Source: Microbacterium allomyrinae (lineage in GTDB: Bacteria > Actinomycetota > Actinomycetes > Actinomycetales > Microbacteriaceae). From it: a DNA stretch of 64,000 nucleotides. The notes under the pieces are model-generated. The model was not told where the DNA came from. It ran no database searches and saw only the letters and a program-made list of their open reading frames with translations. The stretch lies in assembly GCF_020682705.1 (NCBI RefSeq), contig NZ_JAGTTN010000003.1, positions 124,001 through 188,000 on the forward strand, read 5' to 3'. Below, piece after piece: positions 26,369-34,851 of this stretch. The stretch's first letter is position 1. Every line of letters begins with the position of its first letter. The position numbers and the translations under genes were made by a program.

Positions 26369-27516
26369 CACGCCTCGCTTTCCGCGCCCGAGCGTGACCG
26401 CGCGACGATCGAGGAGGCCGAGAAGTTGATCAGCAGAGTGATGAGGAAGAGCACGAGCCCCGCGGCCATGAGTGCAGACAGGCCGAACTCGCTCGCCTCG
26501 CCATAACGCAGGGCGATGAGAGCCGACACCGAGTTGCCGCCGGTCTTCAGCACCTGCCAGTTGATCGCGAAGATCGGCGAGATGATCATGTAGACCGCGA
26601 TCGTCTCGCCCAGGGCCCGGCCGAGGCCGAGCATCGTGCCGCCGATGATGCCGCCGCGACCGAACGGCAGCACGACGGCGCCGATCATCCCCCACCTGGT
26701 CGATCCCAGGGCGTACGCGGCCTCGCGCTCACCGGGCGGTGCCTGCATGAAGGCCTCGCGCATGATCGAGGTCTGGGTCGGCACCACCATCAGCGCCACG
26801 ACGACACCGGCGATGAAGGCGGACGACGTGAACGCGGACGCATCGCTGAGGGCGTTGCCCTCGGCATCCGTCACGGCGAGCACCGGGATCCACGCGAAGT
26901 AGGTGGAGATCCAGCGCGCGACGGGGATGATCGCCTCCTGCAGGAAGAAGACACCCCACAGGCCGAACACGACACTGGGCACAGCCGCCATCAGGTCGAC
27001 GAGAGTGACCGCCCACTGCTTCGCCCGGCCGCGCAGCACCTCGGAGATGAGCAGCGAGGTGCCCAGCGCCAGCGGCACCGAGATGCACAGCGCGATGAGG
27101 GCGATCGTGATGGTGCCGAACAGCACCGCCGCGATGCCGAATTCCCCGGTCTCGGGCGACCATGCCTGTGTCGTCAGGAAGCTGAGGCCCGCGCCGTCGG
27201 GCGGGAGGATCGCCTGGCCCGCGCGCAAGGCCAGGAACAGGCCGACCGCGAGCATGATGGCGACCGTGATCCCGCCGGCGGCGACGGCGACCCGCCGGAA
27301 GGCGGTGTCGGCGAAGGTCGGGGTGGCGGACAGGTCGCGGGCTGACGACGCGACCTGTGAGGGGTCGCGCTGCAGGGGCGGGAGAAACGTGGTCTGATCG
27401 ATCAGCACCGCGGTCGCGGCGTCATTGAACCGATCGGCCGCGTCGCGGGTCGTCGCCCCTTCGGGCATCGAGGCGTCGTACGCGGTCTCCGAGCCGGTCG
27501 CTGCGTCGTTGCTCAT
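26368..27516 (-). CDS. PstC-type ABC transporter permease
   Basis: Protein of 382 residues from ATG 27516, preceded by GAGAGG. About 85 N-terminal residues are polar and of unknown role. The membrane part has a first helix (VAVAAGGITVAIMLAVGLFL), the PstC features (VPLALGTSLLISEVLRG; LVDLMAAVPSVVFGLWGVFF) and an ATPase contact loop (EREAAYALGSTRWGMIGAVVLPFGRGG). It is the first gene of the pst-like set, so a promoter is expected in the 180-bp gap upstream. Phosphate import is the family function, but the neighbours make the substrate uncertain. Confidence 0.9.
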   Translation of the reverse strand: MSNDAATGSETAYDASMPEGATTRDAADRFNDAATAVLIDQTTFLPPLQRDPSQVASSARDLSATPTFADTAFRRVAVAAGGITVAIMLAVGLFLALRAGQAILPPDGAGLSFLTTQAWSPETGEFGIAAVLFGTITIALIALCISVPLALGTSLLISEVLRGRAKQWAVTLVDLMAAVPSVVFGLWGVFFLQEAIIPVARWISTYFAWIPVLAVTDAEGNALSDASAFTSSAFIAGVVVALMVVPTQTSIMREAFMQAPPGEREAAYALGSTRWGMIGAVVLPFGRGGIIGGTMLGLGRALGETIAVYMIISPIFAINWQVLKTGGNSVSALIALRYGEASEFGLSALMAAGLVLFLITLLINFSASSIVARSRSGAESEA

Positions 27517-27635
27517 GCAGACCTCTCGCGGCGCGGCGAAGCAGGCATCGGTCTCCTCCGGGTGGGGACAGGGCGACGGGGAACAGGGTCGGCTCCCACA
27601 GCCCACGCCACCATCGGCGCGGAAGATGAACGCGC

Positions 27636-27659
27636 GGCGTCCGCACTGCGAAGGACGCC
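27636..27659 (-). terminator. Candidate terminator hairpin behind the kinase gene
   Basis: GGCGTCC (27636-27642) and GGACGCC (27653-27659) flank a 10-base loop, 38 bases after the kinase stop. It would separate the kinase transcript from the pst-like genes. The rest of the 27517-27696 gap should hold the PstC promoter, but no clear -35/-10 pair was seen. Confidence 0.35.
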
Positions 27660-27696
27660 TGTCCCGTGTGTTGAGAACGGATGCGCGCGGGTCACG

Positions 27697-29532
27697 TCAC
27701 CCTCCTGCGCCCAGGCTGGGCGTCGGCGACGGGGTAGGCGCCGGCGTGGTGGGTGTCGGCGTGGGTGTCGATGTCGTCGTCAGCGCTTCGAGGATCGTGA
27801 TGGGCGTGCCCACCGCGAAGATCGTTCCCGCCTGCGGGTCGGTGCCGAGGATCGCGCCGGCCGGGGTGCCCGCCGGTGCGGTGCGATATGCGAAGGAGGG
27901 CGCGAAACCCGAGGACTGCACGATCGCCGCGGCGGCGTCGCGGCCCTGACCCGTGACATCCGGGATCGTGTTCCATCCCGACGCGACGATGAGCGCGACC
28001 ACCGTTCCCGCAGCCAGCCGGCTGCCGGCGGCAGGGCTCGACTCCAGCACGGTGTCGGCCGCCAGCGGGGAATCGACGCGGCGGACCTCGCCCGCGACCA
28101 GTCCGGCATCGGCGAGCGCGCGCTCGGCCTCGCCGATCGAGTGATGGGCGAGATCGGGCACAGCCGGCTGCGCGACGGGTACGACGTCGGCTTCGGGTTG
28201 CGGCACGGGTGCGGACTCGGTCGGCACCGGCGTCTCGACGGGCGTCGCCGCCGTCGTCGGCGTCCGCTCGATCGAGGCGGTGGGCGAGCTCGCGGCGGCC
28301 AACACCACGATCGTCGTGGCGACGAGTGCGGCGGTCGTGGCAGCGATCCAGGTGCCGACGCGCGGGCGAACGCGACGCGGGCGACCGCTCGCGGTATGCG
28401 CGTGGTGAAGCGGGCTCGGCGCCCCGTGCTCGCGCGGCGGCACCACGGTGCGGCCGAGCACCCGAGTGACGGTCGGCACCTCGACCGGGCGGGGCGCGGG
28501 AATGCGAGAGACGGATGCCGCGACGGCCTGCGTCGCGGCGGCGACGGGCGACGAGACGGTGGCGATCGGCGGCGCCACGGCCGCGACGGCGATGGCGATG
28601 GTGTGGCGTGCGGTGACCTGCGCGTCCGGCGCGACCTGGAGATGCGTCAGGGCCGCGCGCATCTCGGTGGCAGACGCGAACCGATCGGCCGGGTCCTTGA
28701 GCATCGCGCGCACGACGATGCGATCGAGGCCGCGGGGGATGCGCGGGTCGACGACCGACGGCACGGGCGGCGGCGATTCGAGGTGCGCACGCATCGTCTG
28801 CCCGGTCGTCTCGCGGGGGAACGGCGCGCGCCCCGTCAGCGCGAAACAGAGGACGGCTCCGCTCTGGTACACGTCGCCCCGCGCGTCGACCGGCTCTCCG
28901 CGCGCCTGCTCCGGAGACAGATAGTTGACGTTGCCGATCACTCCCCGGCGACCGGTCGGTTCGGTGCTGAGCAGGTCGTCGGTGCCCCACGCAGCGTGGC
29001 CCGCGGCATCCGCCATCCCGAAGTCGAGCAATCGCACACCGTCGCCGTCGATTCCCGCGGGAGCTCCGGACCCTCCTGCCGAGCGCCGGCTCACCATGAC
29101 GTTCGACGGCGAGACGTCGCGATGGACGAGGCCGATCTCATGGGCGGCTTCGAGCGCGCGCAGAACGCCGTCGGCCACCGCGACCGCGTCGGCCACCGGC
29201 AGCGGGCCGTGCTGTGCGACGTGCTCCGAGAGCGTCATGCCCTCCGCGCGCTCGAGAGCGATCCACACCAGGAGCGGGTCGGCGGTTTCGTCGACACCTG
29301 CGCCGCACACCGCGACGATGTTCGGATGGCGCAACGGCTCGACCCGCCGGGCCTCGGCGACGAATGCGTCGCGCGCGACGGGGCGTTCCGAGAGATGCGG
29401 ATGCAGGATCTTGAGCGCGACCGTGGATCCGGTGTGCGTATCGAAAGCGGCGAAGACGGATGCCGAGCCGCCGGTGCCGAGGAGTTCGCCGAGACGGAAT
29501 CGCCCCGAGACGAGGCCTGACGCATCGCTCAT
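27697..29532 (-). CDS. PASTA-domain serine/threonine protein kinase (PknB-like)
   Basis: Protein of 611 residues from ATG 29532 (an in-frame TTG at 29541 is less likely). The kinase domain has the glycine loop LGTGGSASVFAA, the ATP lysine in VALKILHPHL, the catalytic loop HRDVSPSN and the metal motif DFG in LLDFGMAD. The catalytic loop has Ser where HRDxKxxN kinases have Lys. A membrane helix (about residues 392-413) follows, then Pro/Thr-rich sequence and two PASTA repeats (about 455-590; e.g. VPDLAHHSIGEAERALADAG and IPDVTGQGRDAAAAI). PASTA domains sense peptidoglycan fragments or lipid II. It lies upstream of the surface locus, but a 180-bp gap leaves co-transcription open. Confidence 0.9.
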   Translation of the reverse strand: MSDASGLVSGRFRLGELLGTGGSASVFAAFDTHTGSTVALKILHPHLSERPVARDAFVAEARRVEPLRHPNIVAVCGAGVDETADPLLVWIALERAEGMTLSEHVAQHGPLPVADAVAVADGVLRALEAAHEIGLVHRDVSPSNVMVSRRSAGGSGAPAGIDGDGVRLLDFGMADAAGHAAWGTDDLLSTEPTGRRGVIGNVNYLSPEQARGEPVDARGDVYQSGAVLCFALTGRAPFPRETTGQTMRAHLESPPPVPSVVDPRIPRGLDRIVVRAMLKDPADRFASATEMRAALTHLQVAPDAQVTARHTIAIAVAAVAPPIATVSSPVAAATQAVAASVSRIPAPRPVEVPTVTRVLGRTVVPPREHGAPSPLHHAHTASGRPRRVRPRVGTWIAATTAALVATTIVVLAAASSPTASIERTPTTAATPVETPVPTESAPVPQPEADVVPVAQPAVPDLAHHSIGEAERALADAGLVAGEVRRVDSPLAADTVLESSPAAGSRLAAGTVVALIVASGWNTIPDVTGQGRDAAAAIVQSSGFAPSFAYRTAPAGTPAGAILGTDPQAGTIFAVGTPITILEALTTTSTPTPTPTTPAPTPSPTPSLGAGG

Positions 29533-29610
29533 CGGACGCAACGCCCGGCGTCGTGGTCCGCGACCCGCGTCACCGCGACCACGTTCGATGCCGCGTCCGC
29601 CTGCATCCGG

Positions 29611-30153
29611 TCACGTCGGGCGGACATCCGCACCCACGGGTGTGCGGCGGCGAAAGCGACCCGATGCGTCGCTCCGGTCGGGCGCGTCGGCCGGCACGGC
29701 ACCACGGAATGCCTCCAGCGCGCCCTCGGCGGCCGCGGCAGCGGTCGAGAGCGAGCCGTACCAGCGGCTGCACGTCATGACCGGCACATCCGCCGCCGTG
29801 ATCAGCCACCCCCGCGACCCGCTGCTCGCCCCCGACAGGTGCACGATGCGAAGCGTGCCGTGGTTCGCCTGCAGCTCTTCGACGTGCGCGTGCGCCGCCT
29901 CGAACCGGGTATAGAGCAGGAAGCTGCGCGCCAGTTCGCGGTTGTTGGTGGCCAGCAGACGCCACAGTCCCGAGTCCCGCTTTCCGGCAGGCGCCGCGCG
30001 CGGGACCGGCAGTGCCGCGGTGAGACCCGCCGCGAGGACGCCGCGAAAGCGCGCCCACGCGAGGAGCATCGGATCGTCGGGCGAACGGAACTCGGTGAAC
30101 GTCACGCGCGCTCGCGTGATCACAGCATCGTCGCGCACCAGTGGATTCCCCAT
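29611..30153 (-). CDS. Hypothetical protein
   Basis: Protein of 180 residues from ATG 30153 (context ATGGGGAATCC), with strongly GC-biased third positions. It begins MGNPLVRDDAVITRARVTF and has an alpha-helical middle (LLATNNRELARSFLLYTRFEAA). It continues through GTLRIVHLSGASSGSRGWLITAADVPVM to an Ala-rich helix (STAAAAAEGALEAF) and an Arg-rich tail. There is no signal peptide, membrane helix or recognised domain. It is divergent from the M23 peptidase gene and 78 bases upstream of the kinase gene on the same strand, so it could be in the kinase transcript. I do not recognise a function. Confidence 0.65.
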   Translation of the reverse strand: MGNPLVRDDAVITRARVTFTEFRSPDDPMLLAWARFRGVLAAGLTAALPVPRAAPAGKRDSGLWRLLATNNRELARSFLLYTRFEAAHAHVEELQANHGTLRIVHLSGASSGSRGWLITAADVPVMTCSRWYGSLSTAAAAAEGALEAFRGAVPADAPDRSDASGRFRRRTPVGADVRPT

Positions 30154-30406
30154 TTTCCGATCCCCAGCGACGCCGACAAGTCGCAACCGGCCCTCGCGCC
30201 GGGATCGTCCGGGCGTGCGCATCGGCGTGCACCGAGCAGTTTCCGGTGACGCGATGAACTGCGGACGAGACCGTGACGAGCAGGGTGTGTCCGGAAGGTT
30301 AAGGCCGGGTGGAGAGAGACACCCGGCACCGCGTCTGCGCGGGCGAGACATTCGTACAACGTCGACTCGACACCCGCGCGACATCTTCGCCTCCCAGGGT
30401 GACGGG

Positions 30407-32080
30407 GTGATTCTCCGCCGCCGCGAAACGTCCCGCTGGCGCGCCCTTCTCGTCACGGGCGCGATCGTCCTGTCTGCCGGCATCGTGAGCGCGGGCATCC
30501 CGACGGGCGCGATCGCGCAGGCGGGAGCGGGTGACCCATCGACGCCGGCACCGACCGAGCCGGCGACGATCGACCCCACTCCGGCACCATCCGACTCGGA
30601 GACACCGACGCCCGCGCCGACGCCGACCTCGACGGCACCACCGTCGCCGTCCGTGCCCGTGCCGTCCGAGCCGTCCCCCTCACCCGTGCCGTGGGTGCCC
30701 GCGCCGCTGCGACCGGCTCCCACCCCGAGCGGCGAACCCACGATCGCGGCTCCCTCACCCGAGTCTCCGGCTCTCGCCACCGCCCCGGCCGCGTTCGGGC
30801 GGGTCTATCCGACGAACCCCTGGATCTACAACGCGGCGCCAGGGACCCGGTATCTGGATGCCCGCGGCCTCGACGGTCAGCTCGGGCGCCGACTCCACCT
30901 GGGCATCGATGCGCAAGGAGGCGTGCGTCAGCCGATCTTCGCGGTCGCTGCGGGCACGGTGACCGGCGGCACGTGGGGCACCACCCGCAGCGATGGCCAC
31001 GGGTTCGGCAACCAGGTGCGGATCACTCACGCCGACGGCTACGCGAGCAGGTACGCCCACCTGTCGGAGGCGCCGCTCGTCCGGCAGGGCGAGTACGTCG
31101 AGGCAGGGCAGCTCATCGGATACATGGGCGGCAGCCAGCGCGGCGACCTCCACGCGCTGGCACGTCACCTGCACTTCGAGGTCACTCGGGATGGCCGCAA
31201 CATCGACCCGGTCGCGTTCCTCGACGGGGCGGATGCCGCAGCGGCGCTCTCTGCAACGCCTGCGATCCCGGCCCCCACGACCACAGCCCCCGAGACCCTG
31301 CTCTACGAGATCCGGCCCGGTCGCAATGACTCGTACGTGTCGATCTCGACCGGGATCGCCGTGGACTCGAGCGTCTTCACCGCCGTCGCGATGGGGGGCG
31401 ACTCGGCGGAGATCATGGTGAGCGAAGAGGGCATGCTGCGGCGCATCTCGGTCGTCGACGGCTCGTGGACGAAGGTCGACACCGGTCTCGCCCTGAATGC
31501 GACCAGCATCTCGGGCGTGGATGCCGGCACGGGCTTCCCTGAACTGCTCGCGGTCGAGGACGGCAGGCTGCTGCACATCGAGCACGGTCCCGCGGGATGG
31601 ACCAAGACCTGGACCGGACACTACTTCACGGGCACGGTGAGCGCCGTGCGCCTGCCGGGAGGAGAACTGCACGCGATGCTCCAGCAGGCCGGCTACCTGT
31701 ACCACCTCTCCCCCGCCGCGGGCGGATCGTGGAACATCGCCGATACGCGGCTCGAGGTCGGCGAGCAGGTCGACGCCGCGTACGTGGACGGTCCGGCGCC
31801 CGAAGCCATGGCCGTCATCGACGGCGAGGTGCAGAGGATCACGTGGGACGGCATCGCGTGGGTGAAGGCTCCCACGGGGTTGCCGGCATCCGGCTCGATC
31901 GCTGCCGTCTACCAGGGCGGCGGATGGCCCGTGGCGGTGAGCGCCGAGTCGGGCGTGATCGGTGTGACCCGCGTGGTCCAACGGGTGTGGCAGCGCCACA
32001 CCTACGGCGTCGCGGTCACCGGTCCGATCGACGCCGTCGCCCTTGGCAGCCAGGGTCCACTGCTGTACTCGATCGGCTGA
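30407..32080 (+). CDS. Secreted M23 (LytM-type) peptidase-domain protein
   Basis: Protein of 557 residues from GTG 30407. A signal sequence (WRALLVTGAIVLSAGIVSAG) leads into a long Pro/Thr/Ser linker (about residues 40-130). The M23 domain (about 135-285) has the zinc motifs HxxxD in RLHLGIDAQGG and HLHFEV, so the peptidase appears competent to cut cell-wall cross-bridges. The C-terminal 270 residues form repeats of roughly 45-50 residues (EIMVSEEGMLRRISVVDGSW, LLAVEDGRLLHIEHGPAGW, EAMAVIDGEVQRITWDGIAW), suggesting a beta-propeller or tachylectin-like fold, perhaps for binding wall polymers. The start avoids an in-frame extension that would mask the signal peptide. Confidence 0.85.
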   Translation: MILRRRETSRWRALLVTGAIVLSAGIVSAGIPTGAIAQAGAGDPSTPAPTEPATIDPTPAPSDSETPTPAPTPTSTAPPSPSVPVPSEPSPSPVPWVPAPLRPAPTPSGEPTIAAPSPESPALATAPAAFGRVYPTNPWIYNAAPGTRYLDARGLDGQLGRRLHLGIDAQGGVRQPIFAVAAGTVTGGTWGTTRSDGHGFGNQVRITHADGYASRYAHLSEAPLVRQGEYVEAGQLIGYMGGSQRGDLHALARHLHFEVTRDGRNIDPVAFLDGADAAAALSATPAIPAPTTTAPETLLYEIRPGRNDSYVSISTGIAVDSSVFTAVAMGGDSAEIMVSEEGMLRRISVVDGSWTKVDTGLALNATSISGVDAGTGFPELLAVEDGRLLHIEHGPAGWTKTWTGHYFTGTVSAVRLPGGELHAMLQQAGYLYHLSPAAGGSWNIADTRLEVGEQVDAAYVDGPAPEAMAVIDGEVQRITWDGIAWVKAPTGLPASGSIAAVYQGGGWPVAVSAESGVIGVTRVVQRVWQRHTYGVAVTGPIDAVALGSQGPLLYSIG

Positions 32081-32159
32081 GCCGATCCCTTTCGGCACGT
32101 CCGGCCGCCCCGGTCGACCCACGTTCGCCGCCCGTCACGCGGCTCAGGAAATCATGCTC

Positions 32160-33140
32160 ATGTCTTTCGCCCCGCACCCTCAGCCCGCCCTCGACCCCCG
32201 GAGGTTCCGCGTGCGCGCTCGACCCCTCGTCGCCCTCACTGCAGCCACTCTGCTGGCCGTGCTCCTCGCCGGATGCAGCGGCGACAAGACCGCCGAGCCG
32301 GACGTCCCGCCACCGGTGGATCTGTGCGCGAGCGCAGCTCCCGCCGGCACCGTGTCGGACGCGGTCGTCGTCGACGGGGCGGTCGGGTCGCCGGCCTCCG
32401 TTTCGCTCGCCCCGCCGCTCGCGATCACGAGCACCGAGCGCACCGTGGTCGTGGAGGGCGCGGGCGATCCCGTCGACAGCGCGAGCCTCGTCGACTATGC
32501 GGTCACGGTGTTCGATGCCCTCACCGGGGCGCAGGTGCAGTCGCAGGGCTACGACGGGGCACCCATACTGCCGACGCCTGCGGCCAACATCGGCCAGCTC
32601 ATCGGCTGCGCACCCGTCGGGTCGCGGGTCGTCGTCGCGGTCGCCGGGACGGATCAGGAGGGTCCGACGGTCCGGGTCATCGATGTGCTCGGCGTGCGGC
32701 CCGGCGTCGCCACCGGCGCCGACCAGGAACGGGCCGAGGGGATGCCCACCGTCGCGCTCACGGACAGCGGCGCACCCATCGTCACCGTTCCGGGTGGGGA
32801 ACCGCCGGCCGAGACCGAGGTGGCGGTGCTGAAGAGCGGCGACGGCGCGGTCGTCGCGCCGGGCGACAGCGTCATGGTGCACTACGCGGGCGTGCGCTGG
32901 TCCGACGGCACGGTGTTCGACTCGAGCTGGAGCAAGGGGGCGCCGACGGTGCTCGTGACGACCGAGGTCATCGCCGGGTACAAAGAGGCGCTCGAAGGGC
33001 AGACGGTCGGATCCCAGGTGCTCGTCGTCATCCCGCCCGCGTCCGCCTACGGCGAGGGCACGATCAACGAAGACGATCTGAGCGGCGAAACGCTCGTCTT
33101 CGTCGTCGACATCCTCGCGACGCTGCCGGCGGTGCCGTAG
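32160..33140 (+). CDS. FKBP-type peptidyl-prolyl isomerase lipoprotein
   Basis: Protein of 326 residues. ATG 32160 is chosen because AGGAA (32146-32150) sits 9 bases upstream; ATG 32154 is too close. A signal peptide with lipobox LLAGC predicts anchoring to the outer face of the membrane. The middle region (residues about 45-215) resembles a degenerate FKBP-like half. The C-terminal FKBP domain (about 225-326) has GDSVMVHYAGVRWSDGTVFDSSW, IPPASAYGEG and LVFVVDIL. It likely assists folding of exported proteins. It follows the M23 gene by 79 bases and may share its transcript. Confidence 0.88.
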   Translation: MSFAPHPQPALDPRRFRVRARPLVALTAATLLAVLLAGCSGDKTAEPDVPPPVDLCASAAPAGTVSDAVVVDGAVGSPASVSLAPPLAITSTERTVVVEGAGDPVDSASLVDYAVTVFDALTGAQVQSQGYDGAPILPTPAANIGQLIGCAPVGSRVVVAVAGTDQEGPTVRVIDVLGVRPGVATGADQERAEGMPTVALTDSGAPIVTVPGGEPPAETEVAVLKSGDGAVVAPGDSVMVHYAGVRWSDGTVFDSSWSKGAPTVLVTTEVIAGYKEALEGQTVGSQVLVVIPPASAYGEGTINEDDLSGETLVFVVDILATLPAVP

Positions 33141-33171
33141 CGGAGTGCGCCGGTGAGGCAGGATGGCATCG

Positions 33172-33999
33172 ATGTCCTCGATCGCAGATGATCCCGCCGA
33201 AGAGCTCCGCCTACTCCGTGAGCGCGCCTACGGCCGGGCTGCCGACATCCACGAAGACCCCGCGGCCCTGCAGCGCCTGCAGGAACTCGAGGGCCGCGGG
33301 CGCGCAACGGCGGCGCCCCTCGAGTCGCCGAGTGCGGGTGAGGTAGACCCCGAGACAGACGCGCCCTCGGTCGACGCATCGCTGCCCGCGGCGATGATCG
33401 GAAGCGATCACGCGCAGCCCGAGACGGTCGATGACGCGTATTCCGGCGCAGAGACCGGCACGACCGCGGATGCCGGCATCAGGGAGGCCGGTCCCGTCGA
33501 GACGCCTGCGTCGAAGCCGTGGTGGCAGCGCCGGATGCCGCGGGTCTGGGCGGCATCGCTGGTCGCGGCCATCGTGCTCGGCGTGGTGCTCACGCTGTCG
33601 GCGCAGGCGCTCCAAGCCGGCAAGATCGCGGTGCTCTCGGCCGACGAGGACGTCGAATGGCCGAGTCAGTTCTGGGGCGACCGCACGGAGGGGTCTCTCG
33701 CGTTCGAGACATTCTTCGGAATGTCGGTCATCTCGCAGCCGCAGCAGTTCGGCGCGGGGTTGGACGAACGGGTCCCCTGCCTGACCGTGTTCAGCGGGGA
33801 AGGCGACAACCTCATGTATGCCGCCGGCGCCTGCGGCGCCGGCCCGTTTCCGGCCACGGCGACCTTCACCGTCGGCATCCAGTCGCCAGCCGAACTGCGC
33901 GAGCGGTTCCCCGACGGGACGGCGCTGCAGTTCGTGCTCGAAGGCTCGCAGGTGCACGTGTACGCACGGGCGCCCGTCCTCGGAGACCCGACGCCCTGA
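33172..33999 (+). CDS. Hypothetical single-pass membrane protein
   Basis: Protein of 275 residues from ATG 33172; GAGGCAGG about 9 bases upstream favours this over ATG 33163. The N-terminal 115 residues are cytoplasmic and rich in Glu, Ala and Asp (IADDPAEELRLLRERAYGRAAD). One membrane helix follows (VWAASLVAAIVLGVVLTLSAQAL). The outer part has two cysteines (ERVPCLTVF, AGACGAG) that could pair. No domain is recognised. Confidence 0.7.
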   Translation: MSSIADDPAEELRLLRERAYGRAADIHEDPAALQRLQELEGRGRATAAPLESPSAGEVDPETDAPSVDASLPAAMIGSDHAQPETVDDAYSGAETGTTADAGIREAGPVETPASKPWWQRRMPRVWAASLVAAIVLGVVLTLSAQALQAGKIAVLSADEDVEWPSQFWGDRTEGSLAFETFFGMSVISQPQQFGAGLDERVPCLTVFSGEGDNLMYAAGACGAGPFPATATFTVGIQSPAELRERFPDGTALQFVLEGSQVHVYARAPVLGDPTP

Positions 34000-34004
34000 A
34001 CTCG

Positions 34005-34610
34005 TCAGGCGCCCTGGCGCCCGGCATCCGTGGATCCCACGTCGGTCCGATGGAAGTTCTGGAAGGAACGGGAGGCCGTGGGCCCGCGCTGCCCCTGATA
34101 CCGATTGCCGTAGGGGCCGGAGCCGTAGGGGTTCTCGGCGGGCGACGAGAGGCGGAAGTAGCAGACCTGCCCGATCTTCATGCCGGGCCAGAGCTTGATC
34201 GGAAGAGTCGCCACATTCGACAGCTCGAGGGTGACGTGACCAGAGAAGCCGGGATCGATGAACCCGGCCGTCGAGTGCGTGAGCAGACCGAGGCGGCCGA
34301 GCGACGACTTGCCCTCGAGACGCGCGGCGACGTCATCGGGCAGCGTGATCTGCTCGAACGTCGAGCCCAGGGCGAACTCGCCGGGGTGCAGGATGAACGG
34401 CTCTTCGGGGTCGACCTCGATCATGCGGGTGAGGTCGGGCTGATCCTCGGCGGGATCGATGAACGGGTACTTGTGGTTGTCGAAGAGCCGGAAGTACCGG
34501 TCGAGCCGCACGTCGACGCTCGACGGCTGCACCATGCCCGGATCCCAGGGGTCGAGGCCGATGCGCCCCGCGTCGATCTCGAGTCGGATGTCGCGGTCAC
34601 TGAGCAGCAC
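34005..34610 (-). CDS. dcd: dCTP deaminase
   Basis: Protein of 201 residues that converts dCTP to dUTP for thymidylate synthesis. Family motifs are LLSDRDI at the N-terminus, [11 protein letters not shown], the active-site [10 protein letters not shown], and [19 protein letters not shown]. The C-terminus ([17 protein letters not shown]) closes over the nucleotide in this trimeric enzyme. Some actinobacterial members also hydrolyse dUTP; the sequence does not settle that here. GTG 34610 is the start. It is convergent with the gene before it and divergent from the tRNA. Confidence 0.95.
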   Translation of the reverse strand: MLLSDRDIRLEIDAGRIGLDPWDPGMVQPSSVDVRLDRYFRLFDNHKYPFIDPAEDQPDLTRMIEVDPEEPFILHPGEFALGSTFEQITLPDDVAARLEGKSSLGRLGLLTHSTAGFIDPGFSGHVTLELSNVATLPIKLWPGMKIGQVCYFRLSSPAENPYGSGPYGNRYQGQRGPTASRSFQNFHRTDVGSTDAGRQGA

Positions 34611-34666
34611 GGAGCCAGCCTATCGGGGGCGTCCTGTTATGCTGACGGAGCGCCGAAAGGTCGCAT

Positions 34667-34740
34667 GGGGATGTAGTTCAATGGCAGAACTTCAGCTTCC
34701 CAAGCTGATAGCGCGGGTTCGATTCCCGTCATCCCCTCCA
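34667..34740 (+). tRNA. tRNA-Gly (anticodon CCC), CCA encoded
   Basis: A full cloverleaf can be drawn. The acceptor arm is GGGGATG with CATCCCC. The anticodon stem TCAGC/GCTGA encloses loop TTCCCAA, giving anticodon CCC for Gly codon GGG. The T arm is CGGG-TTCGATT-CCCG, followed by discriminator T and an encoded CCA. An integrase gene starts 111 bases downstream, making the tRNA 3' end the likely attachment site. Confidence 0.96.
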
Positions 34741-34741
34741 T

Positions 34742-34769
34742 AAAACCCCCGGAATTCCGGGGGTTTTTT
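34742..34769 (+). terminator. Rho-independent terminator of tRNA-Gly
   Basis: A perfect dyad (CCCCCGGAATTCCGGGGG, 34746-34763) is followed by six T bases and preceded by four A bases. It starts 2 bases after the tRNA CCA. Confidence 0.9.
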
Positions 34770-34806
34770 CGTTGGCGGCGCCACGTCACGCCACGTGGCG
34801 CCACGG

Positions 34807-34830
34807 CTATGTGTACACCTATGTGTACAC
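34807..34830. repeat. Tandem 12-bp repeat with GTGTACAC dyads before the integrase
   Basis: CTATGTGTACAC occurs twice head to tail. Each copy holds the palindrome GTGTACAC (34811-34818, 34823-34830). The second copy ends 21 bases before the integrase ATG, a position suited to an operator or recombinase arm site. Just upstream, CCACGT-type repeats (around 34780-34805) add further symmetry. Confidence 0.7.
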
Positions 34831-34851
34831 CAAATCGGGTAGCCTGGGGCC

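Noticed and set aside
13466..27516. Calling the locus an ordinary phosphate-specific transport (pst) operon
   Set aside because: There is no phoU, the PstB gene is displaced, PstS proteins lack lipid anchors, and wall-protein genes are interspersed.
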